Below, one piece after another: positions 18,261 through 26,490 of a DNA stretch of 64,000 bases. The notes beneath the pieces are model-generated. The model was not told where the DNA came from, searched no databases, and saw nothing but the letters and a program-made list of their open reading frames with translations. The DNA is from Crossiella equi (GTDB taxonomy: Bacteria > Actinomycetota > Actinomycetes > Mycobacteriales > Pseudonocardiaceae). The position numbers and the translations under genes were made by a program. Each line of letters starts with the position of its first letter. The stretch's first letter is position 1. The stretch covers positions 6,123,786 through 6,187,785 of the forward strand of contig NZ_JAGIOO010000001.1 of NCBI RefSeq assembly GCF_017876755.1, written 5' to 3'.

Positions 18261-20291
18261 GTGAGCGAAACCGAACTACTGGGCGGCGACGCGGTCGACA
18301 CGACCGCAGCCAGCCCTTCGGCCAATGGCACGGCGACCAAGCGTCGTGGTGGCCTTTCCGGGATGGTGCTCGCCGAGCTGCGTCAGCTCGCCGGTGAGCT
18401 GGGCATCGGCAACACCAGCGGGATGCGCAAGGGCGATCTGATCGCCGCCATCAAGGAGCGGCAGGGCGGTTCGGCGCCGCGCGCCGAGGCTGCCAAGCCA
18501 GCCAAGGCCGAGTCCGGCCAGCTGGCGCTGGGCACCGAGAGTGCTCCCGCGCCCAAGGCCGAGAAGGCGGTGGAGAGCGCCCCGTCGGCGCCCGCCGCTG
18601 CCCCCGCCGCGGAGACCTCCGCGGACGCGGGCGACGCCGGTGGCGACAACGCCAGGCGCAACCGCCGCCGTCGGGCGGCCACCCGTCCGGCAGGCAGCCC
18701 GGAGGGCGGCGCGCGCGAGCGCACCGCCGAGCCCGCTGCCGCCGACAAGCCTGCTGAGCAGCAGGCGGAGCAGCCGGTCGCCGCGGCGACCGAGCAGCGC
18801 GAGAGCAAGCCCGCTGAGCAGCGCGAACAGCGCCAGGAGAGGGGCGAGCGGCAGGACCGCGGCGACCGGGGCGAGCGTGGGGAGCGGGGCGGCCGCAACG
18901 ACCGCAACCGCAACCGGAACGACCGCAACGACCGGGGTGACCGGGGCGACCGCGGCCAGAACCAGAACCAGCCGCAGGGCGTCGAGGACGACGAGGACGA
19001 GGACGGCAGGGGCCGTCGCGGCCGCCGCTTCCGCGACCGCCGTCGTGGCCGTGGCCGTGACGGCGACGGTGGCGGCAACGAGCGCGGTGAGCGTGGCGAG
19101 CGCGGCGACCGTGGTGGCCGGGGCGGTGGCGACACCGAGGTCCGCGAGGACGACGTGCTGCTGCCGGTCGCGGGCATCCTCGACGTGCTGGACAACTACG
19201 CGTTCGTCCGCACCTCGGGCTACCTCGCGGGGCCGAACGACGTCTACGTCTCCCTGTCCCTGGTGCGCCGCCACGGCCTGCGCCGCGGTGACGCCATCAC
19301 CGGCGCGGTGCGCCAGCCGAGGGACGGCGAGCAGCAGCGGCAGAAGTTCAACCCGCTGGTGCGCGTGGACTCCATCAACGGCCTGGAGCCGGACGCCGTT
19401 CGCGGACGCCCGGAGTTCACCAAGCTCACCCCGCTGTACCCGAACGAGCGACTGCGCCTCGAGACCGAGCCGCACATCCTCACCACGCGCGTCATCGACC
19501 TGGTGATGCCGATCGGCAAGGGGCAGCGCGCGCTGATCGTCTCCCCGCCCAAGGCGGGCAAGACCTCGGTGCTGCAGGCGATCGCCAACGCGATCACCAC
19601 GAACAACCCGGAGTGCCACCTCATGGTCGTCCTCGTGGACGAGCGCCCTGAGGAGGTCACCGACATGCAGCGTTCGGTGAAGGGTGAGGTCATCGCCTCC
19701 ACCTTCGACCGGCCGCCGGGCGACCACACCACCGTGGCCGAGCTGTCCATCGAGCGCGCCAAGCGCCTGGTGGAGATGGGCCACGACGTGGTCGTGCTGC
19801 TGGACTCGATCACCCGACTGGGCCGCGCCTACAACCTGGCCGCCCCCGCCTCGGGCCGCATCCTGTCCGGTGGTGTCGACTCCACCGCGCTCTACCCGCC
19901 CAAGCGCTTCCTCGGCGCCGCGCGCAACATCGAGGGTGGCGGCTCGCTCACCATCTTCGCCACCGCGCTCGTCGAGACCGGTTCCACCATGGACACGGTC
20001 ATCTTCGAGGAGTTCAAGGGCACCGGCAACGCCGAGCTCAAGCTCGACCGGAAGATCGCGGACAAGCGCACCTTCCCGGCCGTGGACGTGGACGCCTCCG
20101 GCACCCGCAAGGAAGAGCTCCTGCTCTCTCCGGACGAGCTGGCGGTCACCATCAAGCTGCGGCGCGTGCTGGCGGCGCTGGACGACCAGCAGGCCATCGA
20201 CCTGCTGCTCGACCGCCTGCGCAAGACCCGCACGAACATCGAGTTCCTCATGACGGTCTCCAAGACCGCCCCGGGCTCGAACGACGACTGA
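18261..20291 (+). CDS. rho: Transcription termination factor Rho with large R/G/D-rich insert
   Basis: Hexameric RNA-dependent ATPase/translocase that ends transcription. The 676-residue product is much longer than E. coli Rho (419). A Rho_N domain (LSGMVLAELRQLAGELGI, residues 32-70) comes first. An Ala/Pro/Glu then Arg/Asp/Gly-rich disordered insert fills about 75-295. The cold-shock RNA-binding domain (VAGILDVLDNYAFVRTSGYL, from about 300) and the ATPase with Walker A PPKAGKTS near 428 and Walker B VVVLLDSITRL follow. Such inserts are characteristic of actinobacterial Rho and increase RNA binding. A canonical terminator follows. Confidence 0.97.
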   Translation: MSETELLGGDAVDTTAASPSANGTATKRRGGLSGMVLAELRQLAGELGIGNTSGMRKGDLIAAIKERQGGSAPRAEAAKPAKAESGQLALGTESAPAPKAEKAVESAPSAPAAAPAAETSADAGDAGGDNARRNRRRRAATRPAGSPEGGARERTAEPAAADKPAEQQAEQPVAAATEQRESKPAEQREQRQERGERQDRGDRGERGERGGRNDRNRNRNDRNDRGDRGDRGQNQNQPQGVEDDEDEDGRGRRGRRFRDRRRGRGRDGDGGGNERGERGERGDRGGRGGGDTEVREDDVLLPVAGILDVLDNYAFVRTSGYLAGPNDVYVSLSLVRRHGLRRGDAITGAVRQPRDGEQQRQKFNPLVRVDSINGLEPDAVRGRPEFTKLTPLYPNERLRLETEPHILTTRVIDLVMPIGKGQRALIVSPPKAGKTSVLQAIANAITTNNPECHLMVVLVDERPEEVTDMQRSVKGEVIASTFDRPPGDHTTVAELSIERAKRLVEMGHDVVVLLDSITRLGRAYNLAAPASGRILSGGVDSTALYPPKRFLGAARNIEGGGSLTIFATALVETGSTMDTVIFEEFKGTGNAELKLDRKIADKRTFPAVDVDASGTRKEELLLSPDELAVTIKLRRVLAALDDQQAIDLLLDRLRKTRTNIEFLMTVSKTAPGSNDD

Positions 20292-20310
20292 TACTCGTCA
20301 GTAGCAACAC

Positions 20311-20348
20311 GGCGACCCCGGCTGACCGGCCGGGGTCGCCGCTTTTTG
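20311..20348 (+). terminator. Intrinsic terminator after rho
   Basis: A perfect 10-bp GC-rich stem (20311-20320 with 20331-20340), a 10-base loop and a GCTTTTTG tail. One of the few terminators here with a true U-tract. Confidence 0.9.
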
Positions 20349-20653
20349 TCGCCAACGCCTGCCTCGATTGTGACCGGATCGCGCTGTTGCCCCGACACGA
20401 TCCTTTTTGGGAGTCGAAAAGTCCGCCAGGTTAGCCGATCGCCAACAGTGCTGTCCGCAAGTTGACCACTGTCAGGCGAACGGTTCTCCCTGCATGCACT
20501 AGCCCGGTGAGCCGAACAGTTCCGGACCGATTGGAGGCGTTGTCGTGGTGCGTGGACAAAGGCGTTGCGCCGATTAGGTGACGCCGCAGGTCGTTGCTGG
20601 TTGAACGGCGCACGAGCCAGGTATTTACCTACTGGGAGTGGTGGGCGGGAACG
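20349..20653 (+). other. Intergenic region upstream of the lanthipeptide two-component genes
   Basis: About 300 bases with noticeably lower GC than the flanking genes and no credible ORF. TTGACC at 20462-20467 could be a -35 box, but no matching -10 is clear. CGAACGGTTC and CGAACAGTTC are similar short boxes about 35 bases apart and might be regulator sites. This is the left edge of the extra genes between rho and rpmE. Confidence 0.4.
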
Positions 20654-21853
20654 GTGGAACAGACGTCTAGTGGGAGGCGGCTGTCGGTGCGGGCGCGTGA
20701 GGTGTTGCGGCGGCGTGGCCCCGACGTGCTCCTGATCGGGGTGCTGGGGGCCCTCGACCTGATCGCGCAGTTCCTGGTGCCCGCGGCGCCCTGGCGCCTG
20801 GCAGCGGGCGCGCTGGGCGCCTACGGCGTGAACCTGCCGCTGCTGCTGCGCAGGCGCAGGCCGGTCGTGGTCTTCGTGGTGGTCGGCGCGGTGGTGCTGG
20901 CGCGCGGCGCGATCGGTGCCCCGGAGCTGACCGGCGCGATCCCGCTGCTCATCGCCGCGCACGCGCTCGGCCGCTACGGCGCGCGCAGGCACCGGCCGTG
21001 GGTGGTGTGGGTGGTCGCGGGCTGGGGCGGCGCGCACGCGGTGATCGTCAGCCTGATGTACAGCCAGCACGTGCAGCTCGCGGACTGGCTGGTGGTGGCC
21101 CTCGCGGTGGGCCTGGCCTACCTGTTGGGCAGCAACCAGCACCGCTTCGCCGCGCAGGTCGGCTCGCTGCGCCGCAGCGTGCACCGACAGCGCGAGCGCC
21201 GCAGCCGCGAGGTGAGCAGCGCGGTGGACGCCGAGCGCGAGCGCATCGCGCTGGACCTGCACGACGTGGTGGGCAACCACCTGAGCGCCCTGTCCGTGCA
21301 GACCCACGTCTTCGAGGAGCTGCTGGCCCGGCGCGACCCGCAGGCCGTGCTGGCGGCCAACCAGATCCGCGAGTCCAGCCGCCAGGCCATGACCGAGATG
21401 GTGCGGCTGCAGAACCTGCTGCGCGGCATCGCGGCCAGCCCGGAGGGCGTGGACTGCGGCCCGGAGGGCGTGACCAGGCTGGCCTCGGCGGTGCGCAACG
21501 CGGGCAACGACGTGGAGTTCTCGGTGGCCGAGCTGCCCAGCGGGATGAGTCCTGAGGTCGGTGCGGAGGGCTACCTGGTGTTGCAGGAGGCGCTGACCAA
21601 CGTGGTCAAGCACGCCTCGCCGACCCGGGTGAGCATCGAGGTCGGCGTGGACGAGGGCGCGGACCGGCTGCGGCTGCGCGTGGTCAACGAACCGCCGCAC
21701 GCCGCCCGGCTGCCCTCGCCACCGGGCAGCGGGCTGGGCCTGGTCAGCATGCGCGCCCGGGTCACCCGGCTCGGCGGCGAGCTGCACTCCAGCGCGGAAC
21801 CGGACGGCGGATACGTCGTGGACGCCACGATCCCGCTGCGGAGCGTCTCGTGA
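20654..21853 (+). CDS. Two-component sensor histidine kinase, NarL-type (HisKA_3)
   Basis: Membrane sensor kinase of 399 residues if GTG 20654 is the start. GTG 20687, which has a GGGAGG upstream, and TTG 20594 are alternatives. About five hydrophobic segments span the first 155 residues with little extracytoplasmic loop, suggesting an intramembrane-sensing kinase. ERERIALDLHDVVGNHLSAL holds the phospho-acceptor (His203). LQEALTNVVKHA and GSGLGLVSMRARV are the N and G boxes of the ATPase domain. It overlaps the response regulator by 4 bases. Its place before LanKC suggests that it controls lanthipeptide production. Confidence 0.92.
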   Translation: MEQTSSGRRLSVRAREVLRRRGPDVLLIGVLGALDLIAQFLVPAAPWRLAAGALGAYGVNLPLLLRRRRPVVVFVVVGAVVLARGAIGAPELTGAIPLLIAAHALGRYGARRHRPWVVWVVAGWGGAHAVIVSLMYSQHVQLADWLVVALAVGLAYLLGSNQHRFAAQVGSLRRSVHRQRERRSREVSSAVDAERERIALDLHDVVGNHLSALSVQTHVFEELLARRDPQAVLAANQIRESSRQAMTEMVRLQNLLRGIAASPEGVDCGPEGVTRLASAVRNAGNDVEFSVAELPSGMSPEVGAEGYLVLQEALTNVVKHASPTRVSIEVGVDEGADRLRLRVVNEPPHAARLPSPPGSGLGLVSMRARVTRLGGELHSSAEPDGGYVVDATIPLRSVS

Positions 21854-22527
21854 GCATTCGGCTGCTGCTCGTCGACGACGACGCGGTGGTGCGCGCGGGA
21901 CTGTCCACCCTGCTGTCGCTGCGCGAGGACCTGAAGGTGGTGGGCGAGGCCGCCACCGGGCTCCAGGCACTGGCCAAGGCCGCCGAGCTCACCCCGGACG
22001 TGGTGCTGATGGACGTGCGGATGCCCGAGCTGGACGGCATCGCCGCCACCCGCAGGCTGGTGGGGGAGTGGACCGGGCCCGCACCGCGGCCGAGGGTGCT
22101 CATGCTCACCACGTTCGACTCCGACTTCCACGTCTACTCCGCGCTGGCCGCCGGGGCGAGCGGGTTCCTGCGCAAGGACACCTCGCCCGAGGAGCTGGCA
22201 CACGCCGTCCGCGTGGTCTCCCGGGGGGACGCGATGCTGTCCCCGGCGGTGACCCTGCGGTTGATCGAGCACACCGTGCACCGCATGGTGCAGCCCGATC
22301 CGGCGGTGGCGAAGGGAATCGACCTGCTCGGTGAGAAGGAGGTGGACGTGGTGAAGCTCGTGGCGACCGGCTGGTCCAATGCCGCCATTGCGGAAAAACT
22401 GTCCACCACCGAGTCCTCGGTCAAGAGCAGGGTGACCAGGGTGCTGGCCAAGCTCGGCCTGGAAAACCGCGTCCAGCTGGCCATCTTCGCCTACCGGACC
22501 GGGCTGGTCTCGATTTCCCCGCAGTAA
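21850..22527 (+). CDS. LuxR/NarL-family response regulator
   Basis: Cytoplasmic transcription factor of 225 residues. The receiver domain has LLLVDDDAVVRAG (acidic pocket) and phospho-acceptor Asp55 in VVLMDVRMPELDG. The C-terminal LuxR helix-turn-helix (VDVVKLVATGWSNAAIAEKL, about 158-215) has the recognition helix STTESSVKSRVTRVLAKLGL. It is coupled to the kinase by a GTGA overlap. Its likely target is the promoter region of the adjacent lanKC gene, which contains the dyad at 22555-22586. Confidence 0.93.
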   Translation: MSIRLLLVDDDAVVRAGLSTLLSLREDLKVVGEAATGLQALAKAAELTPDVVLMDVRMPELDGIAATRRLVGEWTGPAPRPRVLMLTTFDSDFHVYSALAAGASGFLRKDTSPEELAHAVRVVSRGDAMLSPAVTLRLIEHTVHRMVQPDPAVAKGIDLLGEKEVDVVKLVATGWSNAAIAEKLSTTESSVKSRVTRVLAKLGLENRVQLAIFAYRTGLVSISPQ

Positions 22528-22554
22528 TGCTCGGGGCAACGATTGCCCGCGACT

Positions 22555-22586
22555 AAAGTTGCGGCCCCGGGCGGGGTCGCGACTTT
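22555..22586 (+). promoter_or_regulatory. Near-perfect 15-bp dyad between response regulator and lanKC
   Basis: AAAGTTGCGGCCCCG (22555-22569) pairs with CGGGGTCGCGACTTT (22572-22586) with two G-T wobbles and a very short centre. It lies 28 bases after the response-regulator stop and 113 before lanKC. It could terminate regulator mRNA or be a DNA operator for the regulator. There is no U-tract, which slightly favours an operator. Confidence 0.45.
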
Positions 22587-22698
22587 GGTGGCAGAAAAGG
22601 TAGACCGCGTGGCGTATTGAGAAAAGATGTGCCCCCGGTAGTGTTCTTTTCGGATCGAGGGGACAGTGCGAATGCGATAAACGGGGAGGTGTGCCGAC

Positions 22699-25254
22699 GT
22701 GGTCGAAGTGGAATACGAACTCTATTGTTTCGTCGATCGCTTCTTCTACGACTCGCCGGCGCACCGCACCCAGGCCGTGGAGCGCTACCCGCTGGTGACC
22801 GCCCCGCTCCCACCGCACTGGCGGCGCGCCCAGCGGGACGTCTGGGTCAGCTACCGGCCACTCGGCGCGCCCACGCCCGCCCAGGGCTGGAAGATCCACG
22901 TCTCCGCGACCCCCGACAGCGCGGGCGAGGTCCTGGACCTGGTCGCCGCCGACTGCCTGCTGCACCGCGTGCCGTTCAAGTTCCTGGACAGCCGCGCCGC
23001 GGTGCTCGCCCACAACGCCAAGTACGCGGCCCGGGGCGCCAGCGGCAAGTTCATCACCCTGTACCCGGCCGACGAGCGCGAGCTCGCCCGCGCCCTGCGC
23101 CGCCTGGACGCGGCCCTGGCCGGGCGCCCGGGACCGTACGTGCTCAACGACCTGCGCTACGGCGACGGCCCGCTGTACGTGCGCTACGGCGGTTTCGCCG
23201 AGCGCTACTGCACCGGCCCGGACGGCGGCCAGGTGCCCGCCATCGCCGACGCGGACGGCACGCTGGTCCCGGACCAGCGCGGCCCGAGCTTCACCCCGCC
23301 GCCGTGGGTGGCGCTGCCCGAGGTGCTGCGCCCGCACCTGGCCCGTCGCCGCGCCCAGTCCGGCCTGCCCTACCGCGTGCTGCGCCCGCTGCACTTCTCC
23401 AACGCGGGCGGCGTGTACCTGGCCGAGGACCCGGACACCGGGGCCAAGGTCGTGCTCAAGGAGGCACGCCCGCACGCCGGGCTGGACGCCGACGGGCACG
23501 ACGCGGTCCACCGGCTGACCAACGAGCACGCGATGCTGATGGCCCTGGCCGGGCTGCCCGAGGTGCCCGCGGTGCTCGGCCGCTTCCGCTGCTGGGAGCA
23601 CGAGTTCCTGGTCCTGGAGCACATCGAGGGCACCCCGCTGGCCACCGAGCTGGTGCACCGCTACCCGCTGGCCGGGGCCGAGGCGGACGAGGCCGCGGTC
23701 CGCGCCTACACCGACTGGGCGGTGGACGTGGTGGCCGCGGTGGAGAAGGCGCTGACCGCGCTGCACCGGCGCGGCATCGTCTTCGGCGACCTGCACCCGC
23801 GCAACATCATGCTCACCCCGGGCGGCGGGGTGCGGCTGCTGGACCTGGAGCTGGCCTCGCCGGTGGCCGAGGGCCGCCGCGCCGCGCTCGGCGCCCCCGG
23901 CTACACCGCACCGCCCGGCGTGGGCGGGTTCGCCGTCGACGAGTACGCGCTGGCCGCCCTGCGGCTGGCCCTGTTCCTCCCCCTGAACTCCCTGTGCGCG
24001 CTGGAGCCCGGCAAGGTGGCCTCGCTGTGCGAGGCCGTGCTGGCCCGGTTCCCGCTGCCCGAGGAGTACGTGCGGCCGATCCTGGCCCACCTCTGTGCAG
24101 GCTCCGGGTTCCCGCCACCCAGCACCCGGGACCCGGTGCCGCCGTTGTTCGGCACCACCGCCGCCGAGCTGGCCGTGCTGCGCGACCGGATCGCCACCGC
24201 GATCACCGCCGGGGCCACCCCGGAGCGCGCCGACCGGCTCTTCCCCGGCGACATCGCCCAGTTCAGCGAGAACGGGCTCGGGCTCGCGCACGGCGCGGCC
24301 GGAGTGCTGTACGCGCTGGCGGTCAGCGGCGCCGGGCGCTTCCCGGCGCACGAGGACTGGCTGCTGCGCGCGCTGGCACGCAGCCGGGGCGGCCGTCCGG
24401 GCCTGTTCGCCGGGCGGCACGGCGTCGCGCTCGCGCTGGCCGAGCTCGGCCATCCCGAGCCCGCGCTGGAGCTGGTCGAGCGCACCGCCAAGGACACCGC
24501 GAGCTGGCCGGGCGTGGACCTGTACGAGGGCAGCGCGGGCATCGGTCTGGCCCTGCTGCGCCTGGGCCGCCGCACCGGCCGGGCCTGGCTCACCGAGTGG
24601 GCGCTGGACCTGGCCGAGCAGCTGGCCGCCCGGGTGCTCGCCGGGACCGCGCGGTTCGGCTCCCCCGGGCTGTCCCGGGGCGGGGCGGGCGCGGCGCTGT
24701 TCCTGTGCCAGACCGCCTCGGCGGGTGGGTCCGAGCGGCTGCTCGACGCCGCCCGGCACGCCCTGCACCGCGACCTGGAACGTGTGGAGTTCAGCGCGGA
24801 CGGCGCCGTCCAGGTGCGCCTGGGCCGCAAGCACCTGCCCTACCTGGCGGTCGGCAGCGCGGGCATCGGCCTGGCCACAGCCGAGCTGCTGCGCCGCCGT
24901 GAGGACCCGGCCCTGCTCGGCGTGCTGCCCGGCCTCCGGCGCGCGCTGTCGGCGGAGTTCACCGTGCACAGCGGCCTGTTCACCGGCCGCGCGGGCCTGG
25001 TGTGCGCGCTCGGCGCGTTGCGCGGGCTGCCCGGGGTGGACGGTGCCGGGCTGGACCGCACGCTGCACCGGCACGTGGCCCGGCTGGCCTGGCACGCGGT
25101 GCCGCACGGCGGTGGGCTGGCCTTCCCGGGCGAGGCGCTGCTGCGCCTGTCCCACGACCTCGCCACCGGCTCGGCGGGTGTGCTGCTCGCGCTGCACACC
25201 GCGGCCACCGGGGCGGTGCCCCTGTTCCTCGACGCGCCCGTGGAGGGGAGGTGA
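22699..25254 (+). CDS. lanKC: Class III lanthipeptide synthetase LanKC
   Basis: Trifunctional enzyme that phosphorylates, eliminates and cyclises Ser/Thr and Cys in a ribosomal precursor. The 851-residue product has an N-terminal lyase-like domain (about 1-225), a Ser/Thr-kinase domain (Lys254 in VVLKEARPH, catalytic Asp364 in FGDLHPRN, metal Asp382 in LLDLELA) and a C-terminal LanC-like cyclase domain (about 515-851, HGAAGVLYA, YEGSAGIGLALLRLG). The cyclase lacks the Cys-Cys-His zinc ligands of LanC and LanL, which defines class III over class IV. GGGGAGGT precedes GTG 22699. The precursor gene follows 8 bases later. Confidence 0.94.
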   Translation: MVEVEYELYCFVDRFFYDSPAHRTQAVERYPLVTAPLPPHWRRAQRDVWVSYRPLGAPTPAQGWKIHVSATPDSAGEVLDLVAADCLLHRVPFKFLDSRAAVLAHNAKYAARGASGKFITLYPADERELARALRRLDAALAGRPGPYVLNDLRYGDGPLYVRYGGFAERYCTGPDGGQVPAIADADGTLVPDQRGPSFTPPPWVALPEVLRPHLARRRAQSGLPYRVLRPLHFSNAGGVYLAEDPDTGAKVVLKEARPHAGLDADGHDAVHRLTNEHAMLMALAGLPEVPAVLGRFRCWEHEFLVLEHIEGTPLATELVHRYPLAGAEADEAAVRAYTDWAVDVVAAVEKALTALHRRGIVFGDLHPRNIMLTPGGGVRLLDLELASPVAEGRRAALGAPGYTAPPGVGGFAVDEYALAALRLALFLPLNSLCALEPGKVASLCEAVLARFPLPEEYVRPILAHLCAGSGFPPPSTRDPVPPLFGTTAAELAVLRDRIATAITAGATPERADRLFPGDIAQFSENGLGLAHGAAGVLYALAVSGAGRFPAHEDWLLRALARSRGGRPGLFAGRHGVALALAELGHPEPALELVERTAKDTASWPGVDLYEGSAGIGLALLRLGRRTGRAWLTEWALDLAEQLAARVLAGTARFGSPGLSRGGAGAALFLCQTASAGGSERLLDAARHALHRDLERVEFSADGAVQVRLGRKHLPYLAVGSAGIGLATAELLRRREDPALLGVLPGLRRALSAEFTVHSGLFTGRAGLVCALGALRGLPGVDGAGLDRTLHRHVARLAWHAVPHGGGLAFPGEALLRLSHDLATGSAGVLLALHTAATGAVPLFLDAPVEGR

Positions 25255-25262
25255 CACCACGA

Positions 25263-25373
25263 ATGGACGTCCTTGACCTCCAGGCGATCGAGCCTGAGGA
25301 GGGCGACGGCCCGGCCGGACCCGCGTTCGGCCCGGCCATGATCAGCACGCTCAGCCTGCTGATCTGCTGGTGA
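25263..25373 (+). CDS. lanA: Class III lanthipeptide precursor peptide (single labionin-type motif)
   Basis: A 36-residue peptide whose frame matches the class III pattern. The leader starts MDVLDLQAIE, with the LDLQ motif recognised by LanKC enzymes, followed by an acidic then Gly/Pro/Ala stretch. The core end AMISTLSLLICW contains S-T-L-S-L-L-I-C, an SxxSxxxC motif expected to give one labionin or lanthionine ring. It resembles the second ring motif of SapB (SSLSITTC). A GGGGAGG ribosome site lies 11 bases upstream. A strong terminator follows 28 bases later. The cleavage site is not determinable; the core is strongly hydrophobic. Confidence 0.9.
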   Translation: MDVLDLQAIEPEEGDGPAGPAFGPAMISTLSLLICW

Positions 25374-25400
25374 ACGACCGCACACCTGGTGTGTGCCATC

Positions 25401-25435
25401 GGGGGATGCTCTCGCCGCGACCGGGAGCATCCCCC
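25401..25435 (+). terminator. Terminator closing the lanKC-lanA operon
   Basis: A perfect 11-bp stem GGGGGATGCTC/GAGCATCCCCC (25401-25411 with 25425-25435) with a 13-base loop, followed by GGCCTTTACC. It separates the lanthipeptide operon from the genes downstream. Confidence 0.8.
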
Positions 25436-26490
25436 GGCCTTTACCTCCCCACCCGGGGCCCGGGTGGGTTGAGCCGGACTCCTTCAAGTTCCTGCGTCCG
25501 CTTCGAGCGGCTTGTGCGTTCCGCGCTGCGGTACGCGAACGCACCGGGTGGCCGGTATCGGTTCGCTGATCCACCGCTCGGTACCCGCTCCACTCGTGCG
25601 CGGGATCGTGCCGCACCGCGCCCGGACCGGCTGCGCCGCTGGTGGCGCGCCGCGCGCCAACGATGCTGATCATGGCCGTGTGTCAGCGGTGGTCGCGCTC
25701 CCCGCGCCGACCGGCGGACTGCCAATCCTGCTGTTGTTCCGCCGGGCGCACTTCCGGTATTCACCGTCGCTCTTCGGGTTCCCTTGACGTGCGAATGGCC
25801 GTCCGCCAATTTCGGTCGGCTGTTCGGTAATGCGCTCCGCGACCACTCGTGCGGCCGGGGAAAGGTGTGCGCCACTCGCCGCCGACTCGCTCTGCCGCCC
25901 ACTCCGCGTCCTGTTTCGGTGGGTGCATCCCGCTGTGATGGGCTGTTCGGCGCACTACTCGATGCGCTGTCCGGCGCAGCCACGGGGGTGTCCGGAGTCA
26001 GTCGGCGGTGTGGGTTCTTCCGGCTCTCGCTCGTCCGGGGGAGAGGGTGCGGTGGGCCGAATGGGCAGCTCGGAGGAGGTTCTCAGGAGTGGCCGGTGCC
26101 GCCTCGGCGGCCGTTCGCCCGGGCTCGCGGCCGACGGCGCTGGTCCGGGCGGGGTCCTCCGCGGTGGGCTGACCGAACGGCGGGATCAAGAAGTCTTATC
26201 CAGCCGGAAGAACGTCAGAAAGTTCCCGTTGTCGAAACACGATGCGGCGGAGGTAATTTGAGTGGGTGTTCCGGCCATTGAACGGAAATGGCGGAGCAGA
26301 AGCGATCAGTGGCGGATCGTGAGAACTGCGGACCGGCGGACCGGGGTGGGAACCCAGTGTCAACCGGTCAACACACAGCGTGAGCTACGTGTACTGCATA
26401 GAAACCCCGGAAGGCAATCGCCCGCGTCCCCTCGGGGATGCGACGGTGGCGTTGCCGGGGTGAAACCGGGCGAGGGGTTGGAGACCAGCG
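25436..26490. other. 1.05 kb stretch without a convincing gene
   Basis: Several open frames exist on both strands (for example 25784-26281 plus and 25441-25983 minus), but their products are Arg/Pro/Gly-rich, lack any recognised motif and do not show actinobacterial third-position GC bias. Composition is less GC-biased than the neighbouring genes. It may hold degenerate remnants of former island genes, plus the 5' region of the adenylation gene (GGAG at about 26480). Nothing is recognised here. Confidence 0.5.

Noticed and set aside
21571-25260. 1229-residue open frame antisense to lanKC and the two-component genes
   Set aside because: Shadow of well-supported genes on the plus strand; composition dominated by Gly, Gln, Arg and Val with no recognisable motif.
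25784-26281. 165-residue open frame in the gap before the adenylation gene, and overlapping frames on both strands
   Set aside because: No ribosome site, no codon-position bias and an Arg/Gly/Ser-rich product without any motif.
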